Positions 58,304-64,000 of a DNA stretch of 64,000 nucleotides are shown here, in pieces. The translations under genes and the position numbers were made by a program. Location of the stretch: positions 115,852 to 179,851 of the forward strand of contig DDSP01000025.1 in the NCBI GenBank assembly GCA_002343445.1. The letters run 5' to 3'. Below the pieces are notes generated by a model. It did no database searches. It saw only the letters and a list, made by a program, of their open reading frames with translations, and was not told the DNA's origin. The DNA comes from Chthonomonas sp. UBA2387 (GTDB taxonomy: Bacteria; Armatimonadota; Fimbriimonadia; Fimbriimonadales; Fimbriimonadaceae). Position 1 is the stretch's first letter; each line of letters opens with the position of its first letter.

Positions 58304-58441
58304 ATGGGCCAGCCATCGGCGCCGACCGGAATCCGCGACCGGTGGACTGGTCTTGGGTGCGGACCCGGTGGCGCCGACCTAGATGGCTCAACTTGTGAGA
58401 CTAGGGTCGCAGCGCCTGCGTTCGCATGGTCCTAGGCGAGG

Positions 58442-59851
58442 TCACCCAGAACCCGCGCGATGCCGGAGCGGCACGCGAGGCAACGCAAGCGACGCTTCGC
58501 CCCCCGTCGCTACGCGCAGGATTCGGTCCAGCACCACCTTGGCCGCGCCGGCTAACGGGAAAGCGATCATCGTGCCCACCAGCCCGAACAACGCGCCCGC
58601 ACTGAACAGCACGAACATGCTGACCGCAGGCGACAAGCCCACCGCCGTGCCGACCAGCTTGGGATACAGCACCTGGTCCATGACGGTGAGCACCACGAAC
58701 AGGCACAGCACGATGACGCCGCCGAACGCCCAAGGCGACCCGAGATGGAACATCCAGTTGCCCGTCTTGCCGCTCACGCCGACCACGGCGAACGTGACGA
58801 AGTAGCTGATGAACGCGCCGATGGTCGGGATGAGGCCGAGCAGCGAGATCAAGACGCCCATGATGATCGCGTAGGGTGCGCCCAGGACGGACAACAAAAC
58901 CGAGGTGACCGTGCTGTAGGTCAGCACGATGAGCGTCATCCCCCGCACGTACTTGACGAACACGTCGCTGATGTCCCGCATCAGGCCCATCGTGCTGGCG
59001 CGGATCGCGGGCGGAATCCACGTGGCGCTGCGCCTCTTGATGTCCTCCAAATCCCACAGGATGAAGAATGTGATCAGCGGCGTAAAGCCGAGCAGCAAAA
59101 CGCCGGAAGCCACGGTGCTCACGATGCCTAGGAAGCCGCCCAGGAACGACTGGATGCCGTCGGCCATCTGCTCCTTGTAGGGGTCGAAGTACTGCGCGAC
59201 CCATTCTTGGCGGGTCGTGGGCAGATTCAGCCGCTCGAGCGTGGGGCGGTTGGCCGCGAGCAAGCCGTCAATCCGGCTCTCGGCCTGTTCCTGCGACTTT
59301 TGCATCTGGCTGCGGTGTTTCGCGTCGTAGATGGCGCTCCAACCCTTGACGGTCGTCGGCAGCCCTTCGCCGCTGAGTTCACGATCGTAGGCCGTCAGAC
59401 GCGCTTGCAGTTGGGCCGCGGATTGGTAGCCCGCCGCTTCGGCGAACGGCTGGCCCAACAGGCGGGTCCAGGGCTCGACCTCGGTCGGCAACCCCGCCGA
59501 CGACAGCAGCAGGCGGTGCTTCTGGAGCATCGTCTCGAATTCGGTGGTTTGGGCCAACTGGGCGCTGAGTTGGTCGAACCGTTCGCGCATCTTGGAAACT
59601 TGCTGGCCGATGACGGGCGCGAGAAGGATCGAGACCAGGGTGATCAACGCGAAGAACCCGACGAACACCGAACTCACCGCCGCCCATCGGGGCCATCCGC
59701 GCAGACGGAGCCGCCGGATGGTCGGATCGAGCAACACGCTGATGATCACGGCCACGACAAACGGGGCCAGGATCGCGCGAACGAGATACAGGAAGTAGAA
59801 GACCGTGCCGACGGTCAACACCCAGAGTCCGATGCGCCAGCTCTTGGTCAC
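58442..59851 (-). CDS. AI-2E family (PerM-like) transporter
   Basis: 469 residues with about eight membrane helices: two pairs at the N-terminus (residues 9-45 and 57-85), a long soluble segment (90-250), then helices with TPLITFFILWDLEDIKR and LGLIPTIGAFISYFV, a conserved PerM motif. Members include the AI-2 exporter TqsA and sodium/proton antiporters, so the substrate is open. The soluble segment is longer than usual. The GTG start has TAAGAT 6 nt upstream and no SD. Confidence 0.92.
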   Translation of the reverse strand: MTKSWRIGLWVLTVGTVFYFLYLVRAILAPFVVAVIISVLLDPTIRRLRLRGWPRWAAVSSVFVGFFALITLVSILLAPVIGQQVSKMRERFDQLSAQLAQTTEFETMLQKHRLLLSSAGLPTEVEPWTRLLGQPFAEAAGYQSAAQLQARLTAYDRELSGEGLPTTVKGWSAIYDAKHRSQMQKSQEQAESRIDGLLAANRPTLERLNLPTTRQEWVAQYFDPYKEQMADGIQSFLGGFLGIVSTVASGVLLLGFTPLITFFILWDLEDIKRRSATWIPPAIRASTMGLMRDISDVFVKYVRGMTLIVLTYSTVTSVLLSVLGAPYAIIMGVLISLLGLIPTIGAFISYFVTFAVVGVSGKTGNWMFHLGSPWAFGGVIVLCLFVVLTVMDQVLYPKLVGTAVGLSPAVSMFVLFSAGALFGLVGTMIAFPLAGAAKVVLDRILRVATGGEASLALPRVPLRHRAGSG

Positions 59852-59857
59852 GCGTGC

Positions 59858-59863
59858 ATCTTA
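59858..59863 (-). promoter_or_regulatory. -10 box TAAGAT, leaderless AI-2E permease mRNA
   Basis: It lies six nt before the GTG start, in the 43-base gap after the sugar permease gene. Confidence 0.5.
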
Positions 59864-59894
59864 CACCGCGCCGCCCGAAAAACCACTCGGGAGC

Positions 59895-60860
59895 TTAGAC
59901 TGAACCGGCTTCGCCCAGGGATGCCGCCGCGCGCCAGCGGTTGAGTGCGACGGCGGCCACGATGATCAGGCCTGTCACGATTTCCTGCACCCAGTTGGGC
60001 AATCCCATATGCGAGCCGCCGGCCGAGATGGTGGTCATGATGACCGCGCCGATCAGCGAGCCGAGGATGGAGCCCTCGCCGCCGGAGAGGCTGCCTCCGC
60101 CGATGACCACCGCCGCGATGACCTGCAATTCCAAGCCGACAGCCACCGTGGGGTCGCCCACCGAAAGCCGCGAGAACTGCATCAGCCCCGCCAGCCCCGC
60201 GCAAAGCCCGCCCACGACGAACACCGACGTCCGCACGCGGTCCACGGGCACGCCGCACAGCCGCGCCGTCTGCAGGTTGGAGCCGATGGCCACGGTGTGC
60301 CGCCCGAATGCCGTGTAACGCAGCGCCCACGCCGCGAGCACCGACACGACGACCAGCATCCAAACGCCCACAGGGACGAGCATCCACCGCTGGTGCGGAC
60401 CGAGGGCCGCCAGGAGTTGGTTCAGCCACGTGAGCGGGGCGTCGATCTTCTTCTCGTCGGCGATGCCCTTCGAGAGGCCGCGCAGGAGCGTCAAGCTGCC
60501 CAACGTGACGATGAACGGCGTGATCTTCAGCTTGCCGGTCAGCCAGCCATTGACGAAGCCGCAGAGCCCCCCGGCCGCGATGCCCGCGACGGCAGCGACC
60601 TCGGGTGGGTAGCCCGCCCGCAGACACCAAGCGACAACCACTGCGACGAGCGCCACCATCGAACCCACCGAAAGGTCGATGCCGCCCGCCACGATCACGT
60701 AGGTCATGCCCACCGCCGCGAACCCGACAATGGCCGTCTGCCGCGCGATGGTCTCCAAATTGCGGACCGTGGGAAAGCTGTTCGGAGCGAAGTAGGAGAA
60801 GATCGCGAACACGACGATCCAGGCCGCCAAGAGGCCGATGAGGTTGGCGTGCTTCTTCAT
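59895..60860 (-). CDS. Sugar ABC transporter permease (RbsC type)
   Basis: 321 residues with about nine to ten membrane helices. Family segments are VGMTYVIVAGGIDLSVGS, LKITPFIVTLGSLTLLRG and VIGGGSLSGGEGSILGSLIGA. It imports a monosaccharide such as ribose or a similar sugar, powered by the ATPase encoded just before it. The ATG overlaps that gene's stop (ATGA). No periplasmic binding protein gene is near. The open frame to 61001 lies inside the ATPase gene. Confidence 0.94.
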   Translation of the reverse strand: MKKHANLIGLLAAWIVVFAIFSYFAPNSFPTVRNLETIARQTAIVGFAAVGMTYVIVAGGIDLSVGSMVALVAVVVAWCLRAGYPPEVAAVAGIAAGGLCGFVNGWLTGKLKITPFIVTLGSLTLLRGLSKGIADEKKIDAPLTWLNQLLAALGPHQRWMLVPVGVWMLVVVSVLAAWALRYTAFGRHTVAIGSNLQTARLCGVPVDRVRTSVFVVGGLCAGLAGLMQFSRLSVGDPTVAVGLELQVIAAVVIGGGSLSGGEGSILGSLIGAVIMTTISAGGSHMGLPNWVQEIVTGLIIVAAVALNRWRAAASLGEAGSV

Positions 60861-62299
60861 CGCGTGGCTTCCTCCATCACACGGTGAGCGTCGGTCTGGG
60901 CAACGGGTCGCGCTTCGCCGAGCGAACCTCGGCTCATGACGGCGATCCGATCGCAAACGCCGAACAGTTCGGGCAGGTAGCTGCTGACCATCAACACACA
61001 CTTTCCTTGCGCCGCGAGCCCGTCGATCAGCGCGTAGATTTCGGCCTTGCTCCCCACGTCAATGCCCCGGGTGGGCTCGTCGAGGAGCAGGAGGTCGGCG
61101 TCTGCATCCAAGAGTCGGGCGATGGCCACCTTCTGCTGGTTGCCACCGCTCAGGGCCGAGACGGGTTGCTGCACATCACGACAGCGGATGCGAAGTTCCT
61201 GCGCCCACTTGGCCGTCCTCGACGCCTCGCGCTTCGGTTGGATGATTCGCCGTCGCGCGAAGCGCGGCAGCGCCATGTTCTCGGCGATGGTCATGCGCAG
61301 CGCGAGGCCCTCTTCCTTGCGGTCTTCGCTGACCATGCCCACGCCCTGACGCCAACGGGCCTCGGGTGGGCGCCAACCGTCGGTGTCCGCCACGCGAACC
61401 AAGCCCGACCGGACGCGATCAAGCCCGAATACGGCCCGAATGAGCTCGGTGCGGCCAGCACCCGTGAGTCCGGCGATGCCCACGACTTCGCCTCGGTGGA
61501 CGGTGAGGCTGGCTCCCGCGAACGCTTCGAGCGTGAGGAGCGCCTCGCCGGGGACGCGGTTCGAACGGGGATACAAGCCGCCGACTTCGCGGCCCACCAT
61601 GTCCCGGATGATGCCGTCGCGCGTCGTCTCCGAAGCGGACGCGTCTCGCACGACGACCCCATCGCGCAGCACTGTGACGCGGTCGGCCACGCGTTCGACC
61701 TCGTCGAGAAAGTGCGAGATGTACACGATGGCCCGGCCCTGCGCCTTGAGTTGGGCGATGACGCCGAACAGCCGCTCGGCATCGGCTTGGGTCAGGCTGC
61801 TCGTCGGCTCGTCGAAGATCACGACCTTGGCGTCTCCGGCCAGCGCCCTGCCGATCTCCACCACTTGCCGGACCGCGGGCGACAGCCGGCGCATGGGCGT
61901 GGAGGGGTCTAAATCCGGATGGCCGAGCACGCTCAAGACCTCTCGCGACTTGGCCTCGATCTGCGCCCGGTCCACGCGCCAAGCCCTTCGTGGCTCGTTG
62001 CCCAATACCAAGTTCTCGGCCACATCGAGGTGGGCACAGACGGCCAGTTCCTGGTGGATGAGCGCGACACCCGATCGGTGGGCATCCTTGGGCTCGGCGG
62101 GCCGATAGGGTTGGCCATCGAGGCTCATGTCGCCGGAATCGGGTTGGGTTTCGCCGGCGAGGATCCGCATGAGCGTGGTCTTTCCGGAGCCGTTTTCGCC
62201 CACCAACGCAACCACCTCGCCCTCGTCCACGCGGAAGTCCACGGCTGAGAGGGCCACGGTCGGTCCGAACGTCTTGGAGATGCCTCGGGCTTCGAGCAT
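60857..62299 (-). CDS. Sugar ABC transporter ATP-binding protein (RbsA type, two domains)
   Basis: 480 residues with two fused nucleotide-binding domains. Domain 1: Walker A GENGSGKTT, signature LSPAVRQVVEIGRAL (a changed LSxGx), Walker B VVIFDEPTSSL. Domain 2: degenerate Walker A GLTGAGRTE, good signature LSGGNQQKVAIARLL and LLLDEPTRGIDVG. This asymmetry is normal for RbsA/MglA proteins. ATG 62299 is chosen since the domain begins there; the frame stays open to 62596, but that crosses the divergent gene. GAAACT 7 nt upstream is a possible -10. Confidence 0.94.
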   Translation of the reverse strand: MLEARGISKTFGPTVALSAVDFRVDEGEVVALVGENGSGKTTLMRILAGETQPDSGDMSLDGQPYRPAEPKDAHRSGVALIHQELAVCAHLDVAENLVLGNEPRRAWRVDRAQIEAKSREVLSVLGHPDLDPSTPMRRLSPAVRQVVEIGRALAGDAKVVIFDEPTSSLTQADAERLFGVIAQLKAQGRAIVYISHFLDEVERVADRVTVLRDGVVVRDASASETTRDGIIRDMVGREVGGLYPRSNRVPGEALLTLEAFAGASLTVHRGEVVGIAGLTGAGRTELIRAVFGLDRVRSGLVRVADTDGWRPPEARWRQGVGMVSEDRKEEGLALRMTIAENMALPRFARRRIIQPKREASRTAKWAQELRIRCRDVQQPVSALSGGNQQKVAIARLLDADADLLLLDEPTRGIDVGSKAEIYALIDGLAAQGKCVLMVSSYLPELFGVCDRIAVMSRGSLGEARPVAQTDAHRVMEEATR

Positions 62300-62306
62300 T
62301 GGCGTG

Positions 62307-62312
62307 AGTTTC
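62307..62312 (-). promoter_or_regulatory. Possible -10 box GAAACT for the sugar ABC operon
   Basis: It lies seven nt before the ATG at 62299. It matches the leaderless spacing but is a poor hexamer. Confidence 0.35.
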
Positions 62313-62333
62313 AGCTTACCAAGCTCGGTCGTG

Positions 62334-62339
62334 TACACT
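62334..62339 (+). promoter_or_regulatory. -10 box TACACT for the DUF4127 gene
   Basis: It lies 24 nt before the ATG at 62364, followed by a GAGGA Shine-Dalgarno sequence at 62352-62356. Confidence 0.55.
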
Positions 62340-62363
62340 ACAGCGTCTCGCGAGGACCCGCCC

Positions 62364-63998
62364 ATGCTTCGACAGATTGCCCGAACTCTGCCGATCGTCT
62401 GTTGCCTTGCGGCGGCGGGGTGGGCGCGTGCCGAACGGATTGCGTTGGTGCCCTTGGACGACCGACCGGCCTGTACGCAGTTCGCCCAGAAAATCGCCGG
62501 TCTTGCGGGCATCGAACTCATCGTCCCGCCCGCATCGGTGCTCGGACACTTCACGACGCCCGGACAGCCCGACCGCATCTTGGATTGGCTCGACAAGCTC
62601 GACTACAACGAGGTTTCGACGATCATCGCCAGCGTGGACATGATCGCCTACGGCGGATTGGTCGCTTCGCGAACCCACGCGGTGCCCCGCGAGAAGGCCA
62701 TGGCTCGGTTGGAGCGGCTGGCTTCGCTCAAGCGCAAACGGCCGCGAGTCGGGTTGTTTGTGTTCGGGGCGACGATGCGCATCGCGCCGACCGCGGTCGC
62801 CGAGAACCGCCAGTGGCGCGACGATCTGGCCACGCTCTCCGAACTCGTCGGCCGGAAGAAACACACAGGCAGCAAGCAGTGGGATCAGCGCATCGCCCAG
62901 CTGGAGCGGTACGTGCCCAAGAAGGCGCGCGACGACTACTGGGGGGCCCGAAACCGCAACCACGACGTCCAGAAGCGCGCGATCCAGTTGGCCTCCGAGG
63001 GAGCGTTCGACTACGTGATCATGGGGCAGGACGACGCGCGCGCCCACGGCCCCCACGTGCCCGAGACGCGGAACCTGCGAGCCCTGACCCAACGCCTCGG
63101 CGCCGATGCGAAAGTCTACTTCTTCGAAGGGATCGACCAGATGTCCAACGTGTTGGTCAGCCGCATCCTGGTCCGCCGCGAGGACTACATGCCCTACGTC
63201 CGGGTGGTCTACTCGGACGATGCCGCCCGAACGCGGATCGCCCCGTTCGAGAGCAAGGCCATCGAGCTGAGCCTGCGCGACCAGGTGCTGGCCAGCGGAG
63301 CGCGCATCGCGAAAGCGGGCGAGCCGTTCGATTACACGCTCTATGTGACCGTTCCAGGTTCTCGGCCCGATCAGTTTCAGGCGTTTCTCCGGTCCATGAA
63401 GGAAGACCTGGACGCGGGCAAGGATGTCGCCCTCGCGGACGCCGACCTCCGGTACAACGGCTCCGGCAGGATGGAGGTGATCGAGGCCCTCAGGGAGGGA
63501 AACCGGCTGGTGCGGCTGTTGGCCTACGCCGGCTGGAACACCGCTGGCAACACGATGGGCACGACCATCCCTACGGCGAACGTCGTCCTGCTGGCGAGGC
63601 GTCAGGACATGGCCCCCGAGACGCGCGAAGTCGCGCGCGCCGAGTTCTTGCTGCACCGCTATGTGAACGACTTTCTCTATCACAACTACACGCGGCGCGT
63701 GGCCTACGCATTCTCGGACTTCGAAGACGGGCAAACCCGCGAGCAAGTGGACCGGCAAGGCTGGGAGGTCATCCGAACCATCGTCCAGCGCGACCTCGGG
63801 CGGCGGCTGAAGGACGCCTACGTCGAACACCTCGCAGGCAAGCGGCTCACGGTGGGCACTCGCGAGATCGAGGTGGTCGGTCTGGACGACGTCCACATCG
63901 ACTTGCCCTGGCCGCGCGCGTTCGAGGTGCTGATGGACTTTCGCCTGTCCACCCGCCCGATCGCCGAGCCCTCGCGCATCGCTGGCGGCGGGTCTTAG
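62364..63998 (+). CDS. DUF4127 family exported protein
   Basis: 544 residues, complete at the window edge. Signal peptide MLRQIARTLPIVCCLAAAGW ending near ARA. The DUF4127 opening IALVPLDDRPACTQF is clear, followed by SVDMIAYGGLVASR, GQDDARAHGPH and NTAGNTMGTTIPTANVV. The family is of unknown biochemical function; the conserved Asp/Arg/His segments suggest a hydrolase-like active site. It is divergent from the sugar ABC transporter, with which it could share a sugar-related role; that is only context. Confidence 0.9.
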   Translation: MLRQIARTLPIVCCLAAAGWARAERIALVPLDDRPACTQFAQKIAGLAGIELIVPPASVLGHFTTPGQPDRILDWLDKLDYNEVSTIIASVDMIAYGGLVASRTHAVPREKAMARLERLASLKRKRPRVGLFVFGATMRIAPTAVAENRQWRDDLATLSELVGRKKHTGSKQWDQRIAQLERYVPKKARDDYWGARNRNHDVQKRAIQLASEGAFDYVIMGQDDARAHGPHVPETRNLRALTQRLGADAKVYFFEGIDQMSNVLVSRILVRREDYMPYVRVVYSDDAARTRIAPFESKAIELSLRDQVLASGARIAKAGEPFDYTLYVTVPGSRPDQFQAFLRSMKEDLDAGKDVALADADLRYNGSGRMEVIEALREGNRLVRLLAYAGWNTAGNTMGTTIPTANVVLLARRQDMAPETREVARAEFLLHRYVNDFLYHNYTRRVAYAFSDFEDGQTREQVDRQGWEVIRTIVQRDLGRRLKDAYVEHLAGKRLTVGTREIEVVGLDDVHIDLPWPRAFEVLMDFRLSTRPIAEPSRIAGGGS

Positions 63999-64000
63999 GC

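Overview
The window is about 64 kb of GC-rich, tightly packed bacterial chromosome. It holds 61 protein genes that I can support, one tRNA, and no insertion sequence, phage, CRISPR array or rRNA. No gap between genes exceeds about 275 bases. Three features suggest a didermal, non-proteobacterial, heterotrophic lineage: three separate proteins with a near-identical prepilin N-terminus (GFTLIELLVVIAIIAILAAM, with an Asp/His motif near the C-terminus), a PEP-CTERM protein, and many lipoproteins. Armatimonadota, in particular Fimbriimonadia, fit best. That placement is inference from gene style, not from a marker gene.

Layout. 1-8200: end of pyrD, a sugar nucleotidyltransferase with a small lipoprotein, exported proteins of unknown role, a prepilin-like protein and hisS. 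8200-13300: a MarR regulator, tatA, then a tight run of an exported protein, a PqqD-like protein, a short FtsX-type permease and its ATPase, followed by a subtilase. 13500-20200 (mostly minus strand): LemA, a 2Fe-2S ferredoxin, a ten-Asp-box beta-propeller protein, OsmC, an MFS transporter and a cysteine-patterned lipoprotein. 20300-30200: dxs with a CapA-type protein, an isolated nuoB-nuoI pair, a PEP-CTERM trypsin-like protease, a 45-residue ORF coupled to a lipoprotein, and secA. 30280-38060: rhodanese, a second prepilin, and a minus-strand operon of a 12-repeat D-x-x-G-x-D-x-Y protein, pyruvate kinase and two small envelope proteins; facing it are an alpha/beta hydrolase and a GNAT protein. 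38063-44330: a third prepilin behind a cobalamin riboswitch, DoxX, serA, a perfect CRP-type box, a PA14-NlpC/P60 protein, a Crp-family regulator, a kinase-like protein and tRNA-Leu. 44334-55120: hisC, a large carbohydrate-related protein, DUF554, a PLP enzyme, metK, an aldo/keto reductase and a DUF4143 ATPase with a double palindrome at its start. 55200-64000: a DUF255-DsbD-like fusion, endonuclease IV, an AI-2E family permease, a sugar ABC transporter without its binding protein, and a DUF4127 protein.

Common signals. Many genes have a TATACT/TANNNT/CACAAT-type hexamer ending only 5-8 nt before the start codon and no Shine-Dalgarno sequence, which suggests leaderless mRNAs. Others (dxs, nuoI, the third prepilin, the PA14 gene) have clear Shine-Dalgarno sequences. 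Stop/start overlaps (ATGA, GTGA, TTGA) are frequent and indicate translational coupling.

The most notable points are the cobalamin riboswitch with an SD-sequestering hairpin in front of a prepilin-like gene, the CRP box linked to a Crp gene with a matching recognition helix, the recurring leaderless promoters, the 12-fold repeat protein and the twin CX3CX6CX3C lipoprotein.
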